IMG/VR virus record: IMGVR_UViG_3300025133_000052
Span: 1-64,000 of that record
Direction: 5' to 3' (one strand)
From: a virus
Length of the DNA: 64,000 nucleotides
A model generated the notes under the pieces. It saw nothing but the letters and a program-made list of their open reading frames with translations, searched no databases and was not told the DNA's origin. Positions 17,544 to 25,904 of the stretch are shown piece by piece. How positions within the stretch are numbered: position 1 is the stretch's first letter; each line of letters opens with the position of its first letter. Position numbers and translations under genes: made by a program.

Positions 17544-18509
17544 TTATCTAATTAAACCGGCTAATTTCTTAAATCTATTAGCTAGTTCGTTACCTTCAGT
17601 AATTACTTGTTTTGAAGGTGCAGTTGATGCAACTGTTTTACTCGCTGTACCTTCGTTAACAGTTCTTTTGTTACCGTTAGCGTAAGATTCTGCGATTGTA
17701 GCATAAACCAATTTAACTTCTCGTAAGGTTGTAGCCCTATCGAAGTTCTCAATGACCTTAATTTTTTGAGATTCATTTAAATTGTATGCTTTAAATAGTT
17801 TATTTGAAAACAAAAGTTTTGCATTCAATAAATTAATCTCATTAATTTTGTCTTTTAAGAATTTGATAACGCCGTAAGCTTCTTTAAGTTCAGCTGCTTT
17901 TACCTCTAAAGTAACACCAGCATCAGACATACCTTTAGATAAATCAGAGCCAAGATGTCCTGGATCGTTTTCGTCTTCGTCTTCGTCTTCTTCTTTTAGA
18001 GCTGCGATAATTTCGTCAAGGTCAACTTCTTCTTCGTCCTCACCTTCTTCTTCGGTAAGTTCATCGTCTTCTTCATCAGTTGGATCAACAGCTTCTATAG
18101 CTACTTCTTCTTCTTCTGCGTCAACTTCTAATTCGTCTTCCTCTTCTAATTCTAGCTCTTTGATGATTGATTCTAGATCAAGTTCGTCTTCGACTTCGTC
18201 TCCGATTTCTTCTTCACCTTCGATCTCATCACCAATTGGTGCTTCTTCTGTGGCCACTTCTAGGTCTTCGAGTTCATCTTCGCCCTCGATTGCTTCTAGA
18301 TCTTCTATTTCTCCTTCTTCTTCCATTCCTAATTCTTCGTCTTCAATAGTATCTACATCGTCTTCTTCCATTTCGTTTTGAAGTTTAGCGGATAACATTG
18401 ATTGAAGTTTTGGTGTGAAAGCTTCTTCGAGAGCAAGTTTAGCGTTAGCCATAGCAGTTTCTCTTACAGCTTTTGCGTCAGCAATTGCTTCTTTTAATAA
18501 ATCGTTCAT
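17544..18509 (-). CDS. 22: Prohead core scaffold protein gp22
   Basis: A 321-residue protein dominated by acid: residues of roughly 50-190 are mostly D and E. The N-terminus is helical (LKEAIADAKAVRETAMANAK) and the C-terminal third is helical and more balanced, including LNAKLLFSNKLFKAYNLNES and a final ANRFKKLAGLI. This pattern, and the position immediately upstream of gp23, identify the T4-like scaffold, which is digested by gp21 during maturation. The strong acid repeats make the opposite strand open, giving serine-rich false frames. AAAGGG precedes the ATG. Confidence 0.88.
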   Translation of the reverse strand: MNDLLKEAIADAKAVRETAMANAKLALEEAFTPKLQSMLSAKLQNEMEEDDVDTIEDEELGMEEEGEIEDLEAIEGEDELEDLEVATEEAPIGDEIEGEEEIGDEVEDELDLESIIKELELEEEDELEVDAEEEEVAIEAVDPTDEEDDELTEEEGEDEEEVDLDEIIAALKEEDEDEDENDPGHLGSDLSKGMSDAGVTLEVKAAELKEAYGVIKFLKDKINEINLLNAKLLFSNKLFKAYNLNESQKIKVIENFDRATTLREVKLVYATIAESYANGNKRTVNEGTASKTVASTAPSKQVITEGNELANRFKKLAGLIR

Positions 18510-18624
18510 AATAAAACCCTTTATTATTGTATTGGGATTCTACAACTATTGAGACTGTGCAAGTTGTAATAGGAAATTATAAAAATCTGTTTTGACCTCT
18601 ATAGGAATAGAGTATTGTTAAAAC

Positions 18625-18637
18625 ATATATAAATATG
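18625..18637 (-). promoter_or_regulatory. Candidate late promoter of gp22-gp23
   Basis: The coding strand reads CATATTTATATAT about 115 bases before the gp22 start. This gap of about 170 bases between gp22 and the bS21 gene contains no frame I can support, so the head unit may have an unusually long leader. Confidence 0.42.
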
Positions 18638-18680
18638 TCTTTTATTTCAAAACACTCTAATGTGTTGAGTCGGATTGTAG

Positions 18681-18947
18681 TTAGAATAATTTAGAATCTC
18701 TATCTTCCTTAGACATTCTTTTTTGTATTAAAATAGCGTGCTCATTTTGAAGTCGCTTTGTGTGAGATTTTTTTACGAAAAATCGATTTTCTCGTACTTT
18801 AATTAGTACTTCAGTATCTTTTATTTTTCTTTTAAAAATCTTAAGGGCCATTTCAACGTTATTATTATTGACTCGAACCCCGTTGGAGGAACCAGGCAGT
18901 GTATGATCGTTCTTTTTTCGAAAGTAATTATAACTAGGTAATCTCAT
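18681..18947 (-). CDS. rpsU: Ribosomal protein bS21 homologue
   Basis: The 88-residue basic protein has, after a 22-residue N-terminal extension, the bS21 pattern: VRVNNNNVEMALKIFKRKIK, then EVLIKVRENRFFVKKSHTKR. Cellular bS21 reads VxVRxNEPFxxALRRFKR, then GxLxExRxRxxYEKPSxxRK, so the spacing of the conserved asparagine, ALxxFKR, the arginine-rich turn and the KxSxxR end all agree. bS21 binds the small subunit near the anti-Shine-Dalgarno of 16S rRNA and affects initiation. Phage copies are known from environmental phage surveys. Here it lies between the scaffold gene and prohead genes. The product ends in a basic helix (QKRMSKEDRDSKLF). Confidence 0.72.
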   Translation of the reverse strand: MRLPSYNYFRKKNDHTLPGSSNGVRVNNNNVEMALKIFKRKIKDTEVLIKVRENRFFVKKSHTKRLQNEHAILIQKRMSKEDRDSKLF

Positions 18948-18962
18948 TTATATTAAAAATTA

Positions 18963-19487
18963 TTATTTATCAGATTGTTTAGCTATTACGCTAAGCTTGT
19001 GATGTAAGTACTCATCTGAGTCATCACTATCCCCGTCGTTATCAACATCTTGATCTTCCATATCTTCAAGATCTCCTTCTGCCTCCTTATCATCAATAAA
19101 ATCAGCTTCGTTGATATTGTAATATTTTGAAAGTGTAGTTCCTATATCTTCGTAGGATCCCTCTAACCGTTGTTGCAGTACGGTAATTTCTTTTGCAGTT
19201 TTTTCAAATAACTTAACAGAGTCGTTAAGATGTTTCATGTGTCGACCGACAGTAACATTATCAAACCAATCTTCAGATTCACCCAATGTTACATCTTTAG
19301 CACTGTTACATAATTCCTTAATTGCATTTGTAACGTCTTTAAGATCAGATTCTCTGTAAATAGATTTATTAAAATCATTAAATTTAGAAACTGCCTCTAT
19401 AAAGGTTTTTTTATCTTCATTAGTGAATTTAGCTTTAGTTTCTTCATCTGTAAGCCATGATTCATTTATTAGTTTTGATAATTTCAT
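18963..19487 (-). CDS. Acidic helical protein, possible prohead core component
   Basis: A 174-residue protein with a helical N-terminal two thirds (MKLSKLINESWLTDEETKAK, SKFNDFNKSIYRESDLKD, a coiled coil near residues 90-115) and a very acidic stretch, EAEGDLEDMEDQDVDNDGDS, before a short basic end. Acidic tails and position next to the protease gp21 suggest an internal core protein, like T4 gp67/gp68 in role, that could be processed on maturation. No sequence signature supports a specific T4 gene. It follows gp21 on the transcript with a 14-base gap. Confidence 0.6.
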   Translation of the reverse strand: MKLSKLINESWLTDEETKAKFTNEDKKTFIEAVSKFNDFNKSIYRESDLKDVTNAIKELCNSAKDVTLGESEDWFDNVTVGRHMKHLNDSVKLFEKTAKEITVLQQRLEGSYEDIGTTLSKYYNINEADFIDDKEAEGDLEDMEDQDVDNDGDSDDSDEYLHHKLSVIAKQSDK

Positions 19488-19501
19488 AATAACTGCTTTC
19501 T

Positions 19502-20119
19502 TTATTTGCTTTCTTTAATAATATCAGTTATGATACTGTTAATTTTTGCATATTTGTTGTTTTGTATTTTTTTGCTTTTATCAGTACCTTCATTTACTGG
19601 TGATAAAAAAGCTCCTTGAGTAGATGGATTCGAAACAAAATCAAATGCAATTAATTCAAAGTCAGGTTGTACCTGTACAGTATCTTCTCCGTTATCTTCA
19701 TGAATCTCTTTTACACTTCCTAATCCCCTAGATGATATACCTAATTTTATACCAGCTTTAAATAGTTCTTTGAGTATATTACCTGCAGGTGTGGACAGTA
19801 CCTCAACAACTCCTACTAAATCGTTCCCTTTCCAGTCCATTGAAACTACATTGTGAGATACGTTACCTAGATTCACTACTGACGATTCAGGATGATCAAG
19901 TTCTCCGAGAGCTCTTCTTTCTTTAATTTGAGTATCTGAATATTTAGCTGCTTCTCGCTGCAGCGTTTTCATAGGATATACCCGATTGTTGTGATTTTTA
20001 GCTTCTGCCCTTTGTAGAACACCTCGCACAATTAACTTACCATTTTTAGCTAATGATTCATTAATTTGTTCGGGCGAAACTTCAAATGGAATGTAATCTA
20101 CTAATAGTTGTTTATTCAT
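19502..20119 (-). CDS. 21: Prohead maturation protease gp21
   Basis: The protein belongs to the T4-type (S78) prohead proteases. I place the start at ATG 20119 (MNKQLLVDYIPFEVSPEQIN), preceded by AAAAGGA eight bases away; a longer frame back to TTG 20167 overlaps a small upstream gene and is not needed. The catalytic pattern is visible: histidine in RALGELDHPESS and serine in IKLGISSRGLGS, with the conserved NHNNRVYPMKTLQRE early in the protein and a FELIAFDFVSNPSTQGAF end. It cleaves scaffold, capsid and core proteins. The product of 205 residues is close to the 212 of T4 gp21. Downstream neighbours are core and scaffold genes, as expected. Confidence 0.93.
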   Translation of the reverse strand: MNKQLLVDYIPFEVSPEQINESLAKNGKLIVRGVLQRAEAKNHNNRVYPMKTLQREAAKYSDTQIKERRALGELDHPESSVVNLGNVSHNVVSMDWKGNDLVGVVEVLSTPAGNILKELFKAGIKLGISSRGLGSVKEIHEDNGEDTVQVQPDFELIAFDFVSNPSTQGAFLSPVNEGTDKSKKIQNNKYAKINSIITDIIKESK

Positions 20120-20132
20120 ATTAATTATCCTT

Positions 20133-20294
20133 TTAAACCCAGGTTCCTTTTTTCTTGTAAAGATCAAATAAGATATAAGCTACTTCATTACGAATTAAAG
20201 ACCTAATTTTATCTAAATCCTTAATACTTAAATCCTCGTCGACTCTTTTATCGTATTCACCTTTAATTATATTTATGATTTCTTCCCTTAACAC
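20133..20294 (-). CDS. Small helical protein upstream of gp21
   Basis: A 53-codon frame begins with GTG at 20292-20294, one base after the stop of the upstream gene, and ends at TAA 20133-20135, 13 bases before the gp21 ATG. The product (VLREEIINIIKGEYDKRVDE, then LDKIRSLIRNEVAYILFDLY) is a compact amphipathic helical protein ending KKKGTWV. It is too short for a standard frame search. Its codon use and tight packing match its neighbours, and it fills a gap that would otherwise be 160 bases long. Similar short frames upstream of gp21 may exist in relatives. Function unknown, possibly a core protein. Confidence 0.55.
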   Translation of the reverse strand: MLREEIINIIKGEYDKRVDEDLSIKDLDKIRSLIRNEVAYILFDLYKKKGTWV

Positions 20295-20295
20295 T

Positions 20296-20793
20296 TTAGC
20301 TTCCTAAATATTTAAGTTTATTAGAAATCCTAACCATTTTTTCAGAAATCTTTAACATCTTACTTTTTGTAGATTTCCAGTACTGACTCGAATTTACACC
20401 TGTTTCAGTTTTTAGTTTAATATTTCTGTTAATTGTTTTTTCTATTTCGTATAACTTTCGATTTACCTCAGATATAGATTTATTTACTTTTTGTTTAGAT
20501 GTAAATGAATCATCGGATTTATATTCCTTGTAAGTAATCTCGTTAAGGTGCATCATGGATATAATTTGTTTGTATGTACTCATTTTTACCTCATCTATAT
20601 CTTTAACAACGGTATACCCTGTACTGTCAGTAGCAGACTTCATACGTTTCTTTTTACCTTTTTTTGATTTACCTGTAAATGCATTCGGTGTATTATATCC
20701 TGCTACATTTCCTGTAACATTCATTTCCTCTATATCATCAGCTGATTCGAGTTCCTTTAACTTATTTTCTATGTCCTTATTTAATGTCTTCAT
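20296..20793 (-). CDS. Basic head-region protein, possible prohead core component
   Basis: A 165-residue, lysine-rich protein. A low-complexity linker in the N-terminal half reads VTGNVAGYNTPNAFTGKSKK followed by GKKKRMK and TGYTVVKDIDEV; this GYNTPNAF-KKxxKKRMK type of segment occurs in proteins beside the prohead genes of T4-like phages, as I recall. The C-terminal half is a coiled coil. It lies three genes upstream of gp22 and next to gp21. Function inferred only from context. The start (MKTLNKDIENKLKELES) has no clear ribosome site. Confidence 0.55.
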   Translation of the reverse strand: MKTLNKDIENKLKELESADDIEEMNVTGNVAGYNTPNAFTGKSKKGKKKRMKSATDSTGYTVVKDIDEVKMSTYKQIISMMHLNEITYKEYKSDDSFTSKQKVNKSISEVNRKLYEIEKTINRNIKLKTETGVNSSQYWKSTKSKMLKISEKMVRISNKLKYLGS

Positions 20794-20803
20794 CTAGGTT
20801 TAA

Positions 20804-21124
20804 TTAAAATCCGTTTTGACGTTTCAGGACGTAAATTGCTTTATTCCCGCTTTCAACTATTTTTGAAGGAGATAATTCATATAGTTGACCGACGGTTAAA
20901 TGTGCTATATTAATTGATCCGCCACTCGATAATGTAATTGTTCCAGCAGCTGCAGCATCACTTTTAATAACGGCTCCGTACCCGTAATTTGATCCTGTAA
21001 AATTTACTGTAGTATTTTGGACCGTAATTGATTGGAAATACTTACCTGGGTCACCTAATCTATCGAAATCATTCCCGTTTTCTTGTCCGGCATAACTCCA
21101 GCCTGGTTTTGGATTTGCAGCCAT
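20804..21124 (-). CDS. Small beta-rich protein, possible capsid decoration or structural protein
   Basis: A 106-residue protein with few charged residues and a beta pattern: FQSITVQNTTVNFTGSNYGY, then GAVIKSDAAAAGTITLSSGG and SINIAHLTVGQLYELSPSKI. It starts MAANPKPGWSY. This looks like a small jelly-roll or beta-sandwich unit. It is located between prohead genes and could be a head decoration protein, although no family is recognised. It is separated by one base from the upstream 284-residue gene, so both are likely made together. Confidence 0.55.
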   Translation of the reverse strand: MAANPKPGWSYAGQENGNDFDRLGDPGKYFQSITVQNTTVNFTGSNYGYGAVIKSDAAAAGTITLSSGGSINIAHLTVGQLYELSPSKIVESGNKAIYVLKRQNGF

Positions 21125-21125
21125 A

Positions 21126-21980
21126 TTATTTATCTAAGTTTTTTAGTTCTTTAATTAATTCATAATATCTTAATAAGCCAAGAATATGTGAATCTTTAAC
21201 TGTTCTTATTTTACTAAAATTATTAGTTAAATTAGATACTTCATTTAATTTAATTTTAACTACCTTATCACTTACCTTTTTAGATAATTTAATTATTTCT
21301 TTATTTAGTAATTTAGATTCCTTTTGAACATAGTCCTTTAAGGTAGTTGTATTGGATATATTATTAATATATTCCTTAAGCAAAGCTTTTTGTTTTCTGT
21401 TTAAGCCTGTGTACTTACCGTTAAATCTATCTACCAATATTTTATAAGATAATAGCCTTAAGTCCTTATCTGCCTTTGTGTAAGATTCTAAAGCTTTTTG
21501 TTTGTCTACTTCTTTAATTGGTTTATTTGTAATATGTTCTAATATTGTAAATTTACAGTTAACAGTCTCTGTTGGATTTTCGTGAGAGCTATATTCAAAT
21601 ATTTTAAAGATAGAAGCTGATTCTTTATAATCACGTACACGAGTTTTAAAAAAATCTTCTAAATCAAAACTATGCTTAATATCCTTAATTAGCTCATACT
21701 TAGCTTTGGTTAATCTTTTACTGTCAATACGTTTTCTAGCTTTAACAACCTCTTCGACTAATTTATCGGCCTTAGATTGATTATTAAAATTAGTATCTAA
21801 CAGGGCTTTATATAAATCTAATTCTTTTGTTAAAATAGAAGTTTTATTAAAGTGTTTTTTTATAATCTCTAATACTGTTAATTCACTTGTATTATTGAGA
21901 GTATCAGAAGTAAGTTGTCTTACTAATAACTCAAATAACACCCCTGTATTCTTAAATTTTGAGTGACGGAGTTTCTTCAT
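21126..21980 (-). CDS. Conserved helical protein beside the portal gene
   Basis: A 284-residue, lysine- and leucine-rich protein without a signal peptide or membrane segment. It begins MKKLRHSKFKNTGVLFELLV followed by RQLTSDTLNN, and contains the helical sections ELDLYKALLDTNFNNQSKAD and DRFNGKYTGLNRKQKALLKE. Proteins beginning with this kind of KFKNTGVLFELLVRQ are frequent beside gp20/gp21 in marine T4-like phages, from memory, and have no assigned role. The position suggests a head assembly or core function. The gene ends right before the small beta-rich protein. A candidate promoter lies about 43 bases upstream. Confidence 0.6.
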   Translation of the reverse strand: MKKLRHSKFKNTGVLFELLVRQLTSDTLNNTSELTVLEIIKKHFNKTSILTKELDLYKALLDTNFNNQSKADKLVEEVVKARKRIDSKRLTKAKYELIKDIKHSFDLEDFFKTRVRDYKESASIFKIFEYSSHENPTETVNCKFTILEHITNKPIKEVDKQKALESYTKADKDLRLLSYKILVDRFNGKYTGLNRKQKALLKEYINNISNTTTLKDYVQKESKLLNKEIIKLSKKVSDKVVKIKLNEVSNLTNNFSKIRTVKDSHILGLLRYYELIKELKNLDK

Positions 21981-22022
21981 TTTTTACTGTGTCCAATTTT
22001 TTTAAAATATATACTTATTTCC

Positions 22023-22035
22023 TATATAAATATAT
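22023..22035 (-). promoter_or_regulatory. Candidate late promoter of the prohead unit
   Basis: The coding strand reads ATATATTTATATA about 43 bases before the start at 21980. The next genes down to bS21 have no further copy, so this one may drive gp21 and its neighbours. Confidence 0.5.
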
Positions 22036-22059
22036 AGAAAAACAACAATCCATTATTTA

Positions 22060-23931
22060 TTAATCAATTAATCTATCTTCATCTAAAAGTGTACCAGTAT
22101 CTGTATTAGATTTTTTATTAGTTAAGGTTTCTTGAATTACCTTTTTACTTTTAAACCGGCTTTTTAATACCTTTAATAAATCCTTAACATCATTATTTAC
22201 CTCACTGGTACTTTCCATAGCTAATGGACTATTTTTCTTAAAATTATGCTTAATTGATCTATCTACATTAAATGTTTTTGACAAATCTTTTTTACCTAAT
22301 GGATCTAATCCCCGCGAGTGTTTTTGTGAACCGTACTTTGTATGTTCTTTTGGTCTGCCTGCTCCGGGCCAGCCATCATCGGGCATTTCCTCGTCATTTA
22401 AAGGCGTGTTAAGTTTATTAGATACGTGCATAGATGCAATATCATGTGCAGTTCCGTACGATTCATTTGTTACGGCTGGATCATTTCCTTCACTTTCAAT
22501 TTGTTCTTTTCTGAATGTTTGTTTAGCGTCTTCAATAACTCCAATTTGTTGTTTGTGCCATTCATCCTTAGACATATTAAATATATTTTCGTACATCCAT
22601 TCCTCTGAAACCATCTTTAAATCCTTCATGGATGATATTAAGCTCACCTTTTCGTTAAGGAGATTTATTTTTTCTTGTTCATATATTATTGATGGATTTG
22701 TTAACTGTAACTTAAAATTAATTAAATCGTCATCAGTGTATCCTTGAGAAAATAAATGTACTACTGCTATTTTATATAATTCAGATAATGTAATTTTTTG
22801 TATACGCTCTATTGTTCGTGCAAACCTAACATCTTCTGCAGCCAATGTAGCTTTTCCTTCGACTTGCTCGTCATACCCCAAGAATGCTTTCGGCACCTTT
22901 AGCGCCGCCATCATTTTGTTTTTCAAATATTCAATATCATCGATACCACCGAACTCCATTCCATTTAAGGTATCAATTTCAGTACCACTTTGACCACCAC
23001 GAACAGGAAGGTAATAATCCTCCAACATATTCATCATATTGAACTTTAAATTATATTCCCCAGTAGCGTTATCTACGTAAGGAATTTTTTTCATTTTATT
23101 CATAATTTGTTGCATGTAACTGTCAACTTCACCAGGTGCGATATTACCAATGTCCACTTTAAAGATCCTTCTTTCAGGAGCTCTCATGATTCTATGGATC
23201 AACATTGCATCTTCCATTAACGTTAATTGTTTCCATGTCTTTCTAGCAGGCTCGATCATCGCTTTACCGTACGGTAAGAAATTAGAGTCATTTAATAATC
23301 TAAAGTGAGCTACTTCAAAATTCTCCAATTCTGTTTTACCCATTTCTGATTCATAAAAGAATTTTACTTCATATGGTTTTTCTGGGTCTAGTCCTTCAAT
23401 TCTTTGAACCTCATATGCAGACATAGGGACTACATTTACGATACCTACTCCTTCTTGTATATCTAATTTAAGGTACATATCTCCGTATTTACACATATTA
23501 CGGATCCAGGGCCAAAGGTTAAATTCAATATTAAGTATATCGTAAAATAAATTATGCAGCAATTTTCTGATATCTTCATTATCAGAAACTACACGCAATA
23601 CATCTCCTTCATCATTTTTTAATGTACACTCATCACTATATATGTCAAGCGCAGATGCTAATATTGGATCAGTATCCATTGCTTCGTAATCAGAATATAA
23701 TTCTAATTTAGATGAATAATAATTGTATTGTTGATTGTATGAACCCCACTGACCCTTTACCCCGTGTAACCGACTGTATCGATCATTGTACGAACTTTTA
23801 CCGTAAACATTACCAGAAGATTGTAAATGATCAGTGTCAACTACGTAACTCTTACCCTTTCCGATCCTTCTTACTATTACGTTATTTGAAAATAGTCGTT
23901 GTAATCTGTTAAAAAATGATTTATCTGCCAT
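22060..23931 (-). CDS. 20: Portal vertex protein gp20
   Basis: The 623-residue protein matches T4 gp20 (524) in its core, with a longer C-terminus. Characteristic segments are YEAMDTDPILASALDIYSDE, an NLWPWIRNMCKYGDMYLKLD stretch, FRLLNDSNFLPYGKAMIEPA, MLIHRIMRAPERRIFKVDIG, and VPKAFLGYDEQVEGKATLAA followed by EDVRFARTIERIQ. These are strongly conserved in T4-like portals. It forms the dodecameric portal through which DNA enters and leaves and on which the prohead starts. The last 150 residues are polar and low in complexity (a DDGWPGAGRPKEHTKYGSQK segment). Candidate promoter 20 bases upstream. Confidence 0.95.
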   Translation of the reverse strand: MADKSFFNRLQRLFSNNVIVRRIGKGKSYVVDTDHLQSSGNVYGKSSYNDRYSRLHGVKGQWGSYNQQYNYYSSKLELYSDYEAMDTDPILASALDIYSDECTLKNDEGDVLRVVSDNEDIRKLLHNLFYDILNIEFNLWPWIRNMCKYGDMYLKLDIQEGVGIVNVVPMSAYEVQRIEGLDPEKPYEVKFFYESEMGKTELENFEVAHFRLLNDSNFLPYGKAMIEPARKTWKQLTLMEDAMLIHRIMRAPERRIFKVDIGNIAPGEVDSYMQQIMNKMKKIPYVDNATGEYNLKFNMMNMLEDYYLPVRGGQSGTEIDTLNGMEFGGIDDIEYLKNKMMAALKVPKAFLGYDEQVEGKATLAAEDVRFARTIERIQKITLSELYKIAVVHLFSQGYTDDDLINFKLQLTNPSIIYEQEKINLLNEKVSLISSMKDLKMVSEEWMYENIFNMSKDEWHKQQIGVIEDAKQTFRKEQIESEGNDPAVTNESYGTAHDIASMHVSNKLNTPLNDEEMPDDGWPGAGRPKEHTKYGSQKHSRGLDPLGKKDLSKTFNVDRSIKHNFKKNSPLAMESTSEVNNDVKDLLKVLKSRFKSKKVIQETLTNKKSNTDTGTLLDEDRLID

Positions 23932-23950
23932 AACTCTTTATCTTGTGTAT

Positions 23951-23962
23951 AATATAAATATC
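23951..23962 (-). promoter_or_regulatory. Candidate late promoter of gp20
   Basis: The coding strand reads GATATTTATATT 20 bases before the gp20 ATG; a second partial copy (TATATTTACAT) is just upstream. Confidence 0.48.
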
Positions 23963-23998
23963 ATGTAAATATATAAAAAATAATTGAAAAAAACAAAT

Positions 23999-25171
23999 TT
24001 AAATTAACCAAGTTAGGTCTTCATCACCTCCTTTAGTCTTCATACTCCATCCAGATTCCTTTCGTGTACTACCTGGTGTGTACGCTCCTTGGTACTTTCC
24101 GAAATGTCCAAGTGTTCGTTTATTTAGTTCAATACCCTCTTGTCTTAGTCTCAATGCTGTGTCTCTGACCCACAGAGCGATTGAAAAGCTCATTACTAGG
24201 TCATCGTGATATCCTACCTGTGCTTCTGGTCTGTTTCCTTTCCACACAAATACGTACAGTTCATCTAGTAGTCGCTTTGATTTAATTATTGGTGTTTTTT
24301 CTCTCATCATAGTATCAAGCTTAGATATAATGAGTGGTCGTGTTCTCGATGTTGTTGAAAACCCTGGTACCATTTGTGATTTATCTTTTAGATCGTAACC
24401 TTTACTTAACTGTGACTGTACATCTACTACTGATAAATCTTTAGCTGTGTAAAATAAGTTACTGTAGTCCCTATCTATCGCGGGTTGGATGGCCGCCCAT
24501 CCCACGTTAGAGTTCTCTATAACTAATAGTGCGTCGTTATATTCTGTAGCTGCGTTAACTAACATATTTCCGTAATCCTTGGTACCAATTTTTCCCTTAT
24601 ATTCTGCTACTTGTGTTAGACTTTCTACATCTATGATATGGAATGCAGAATAGTCACCTCCGTCTCCTCGCGCTACATCAGCTACTACAATATAATTTTT
24701 TGTGTAATCAGCTGGTTCCCATATCCAGTAATTACCGTCAAATCCTCTCTTTTCAATTGGATCACAACAATATGTCTCTTCGTACCATTTTAATATAGCT
24801 CCCTCTACAACTGAGTGACCGGATGTGATGAAATCGCAGTTATGTGATACAATACCATCTACATTAAATATATTGCCATTTTCAACCTGAACTACATCAT
24901 ATAACTTTATATTGTTCTTTATACGTTCGATTGATTTAATTAAAATATCTTGATTATTGGTTGAGTCTAATTTACATCCAATATATAATTCATTTGGATG
25001 TATTTTTATACCGTCCAACATAAATGGATGATCGTCAGAGCATTTTATTAGTGTACCGTTACTTAATGTAATGACCACGTGACTGGGTTTTTCCAATTTA
25101 CGAATACCATGGAATTTTTGGAACCCACTTGGTGTTAATATTTCATATTTACTATTAACTTTCAACTCCAT
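23999..25171 (-). CDS. 17: Terminase large subunit C-terminal half, fused to C-terminal split intein
   Basis: This is the second half of a split gp17. The first 111 residues are the C-terminal part of an intein, ending in ENGNIFNVDGIVSHN; splicing would occur before the cysteine of CDFITSGHSVVEG. The 279-residue C-extein is the terminase nuclease: YIVVADVARGDGGDYSAFHI supplies the first acidic cluster, ALLVIENSNVGWAAIQ the second, and GYHDDLVMSFSIALW the third, as in T4 gp17. I use ATG 25171 as the start, one base after the stop of the preceding homing endonuclease; an in-frame GTG at 25180 would add three residues and overlap that gene. Joined to the upstream half the mature terminase would be about 525 residues. 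Confidence 0.9.
   Translation of the reverse strand: MELKVNSKYEILTPSGFQKFHGIRKLEKPSHVVITLSNGTLIKCSDDHPFMLDGIKIHPNELYIGCKLDSTNNQDILIKSIERIKNNIKLYDVVQVENGNIFNVDGIVSHNCDFITSGHSVVEGAILKWYEETYCCDPIEKRGFDGNYWIWEPADYTKNYIVVADVARGDGGDYSAFHIIDVESLTQVAEYKGKIGTKDYGNMLVNAATEYNDALLVIENSNVGWAAIQPAIDRDYSNLFYTAKDLSVVDVQSQLSKGYDLKDKSQMVPGFSTTSRTRPLIISKLDTMMREKTPIIKSKRLLDELYVFVWKGNRPEAQVGYHDDLVMSFSIALWVRDTALRLRQEGIELNKRTLGHFGKYQGAYTPGSTRKESGWSMKTKGGDEDLTWLI
24839..25171 (-). other. C-terminal split-intein fragment (IntC) in terminase
   Basis: The fragment carries the block B-like SDDHPF histidine, normally in the N-terminal part of an intein, then block F (LYDVVQVENGNIFNVDGI) and block G (VSHN followed by cysteine). 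That distribution means the split lies very early, between blocks A and B, as in the atypical AceL-TerL class of terminase split inteins. Confidence 0.85.
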
Positions 25172-25172
25172 A

Positions 25173-25904
25173 TCACACACTAATTCTTATGAATTTACAA
25201 TTTAAAAAATCCTCTATTTCTTTTTGTCTTTGAATATCTCTATCCTTTAGCGTACCGTCAACGTTGTAATGATGTTTTTCATCTATTTCTAGCACAGTAT
25301 TTTTTTCATGGTCATATGCATCTACAAAATACCCAAGTACTTGATATTCTCCATTATTTTCTGCATGTTGAAAATTATACCCGTGTTTTTTCTCATACTG
25401 CTTTATGATTGGGATTGAAGATTTATTGTATCTAGGAACGCACGCCCCTTTTGCGCTTTTAATATACTCCAAAGTACTTTGTCGCATTTTTAGTTTAGTT
25501 TCCTGGGTATGTGGTTTACCTAGTTGGTTTCGTTTATAATCTGGACAATGTCTACAATATTTAGTAAAATTATATTTTCTACCACATGAACATTTCAATT
25601 TTTCTATATCCCCATTATATTGAACTATAAACAGAATCCTATATCTAAAACTATATTGACCTTTATATGAATTTTGATTCTTTATTGTTTTTTCTAATAT
25701 ACTTGAATGTTTATATATTGATTTATATAATCTTGGATTTTCCTTTATTATTGTTCTATTTTTAGCTTTACCAAATAAAATTTTATAATAATTATCCAAT
25801 TGCAATATCTGCTTAGTTTCATTAAACGTATATAGATCATTTATTTGATCTAATTTTTCTTGGATTTTAATATACCCCTGTTTAACATAATTACAATCTT
25901 CCAT
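25173..25904 (-). CDS. Homing endonuclease between the terminase halves (Vsr-like, EDxHD type)
   Basis: The 243-residue gene sits between the two terminase fragments, overlapping the first by 14 bases and ending two bases before the second. Residues 105-125 hold a zinc-ribbon-like CSCGRKYNFTKYCRHC, followed by GKPHTQETKLKMRQS, a NUMOD3-like DNA-binding repeat. The C-terminal 70 residues match the Vsr-like fold of the EDxHD homing endonucleases: NFQHAENNGEYQVLGYFVDA, then VLEIDEKHHYNVDG with the catalytic E-x-D-E-x-H-H, and DIQRQKEIEDFLNCKFIRI at the end. Such enzymes were described in fractured genes together with split inteins. It probably cuts intein-less terminase genes and spreads the insertion. 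It may also be non-mobile now; the sequence shows no break. Confidence 0.85.
   Translation of the reverse strand: MEDCNYVKQGYIKIQEKLDQINDLYTFNETKQILQLDNYYKILFGKAKNRTIIKENPRLYKSIYKHSSILEKTIKNQNSYKGQYSFRYRILFIVQYNGDIEKLKCSCGRKYNFTKYCRHCPDYKRNQLGKPHTQETKLKMRQSTLEYIKSAKGACVPRYNKSSIPIIKQYEKKHGYNFQHAENNGEYQVLGYFVDAYDHEKNTVLEIDEKHHYNVDGTLKDRDIQRQKEIEDFLNCKFIRISV

Noticed and set aside
18160-18381. Serine-rich and arginine/leucine-rich frames on the plus strand
   Set aside because: These are antisense shadows of the D/E-rich codons of the gp22 scaffold gene.
18651-18666. Hairpin AACAC/GTGTT after the bS21 gene
   Set aside because: Only five pairs and a weak T-run; too weak to call a terminator.
20120-20167. 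Longer gp21 start at TTG 20167
   Set aside because: It overlaps a well-placed 53-codon gene, and the ATG at 20119 has AAAAGGA at proper distance.
25172-25180. GTG start three codons before the intein-terminase gene
   Set aside because: It overlaps the stop of the endonuclease gene; the ATG at 25171 directly behind that stop is a more natural coupled start. It cannot be excluded.
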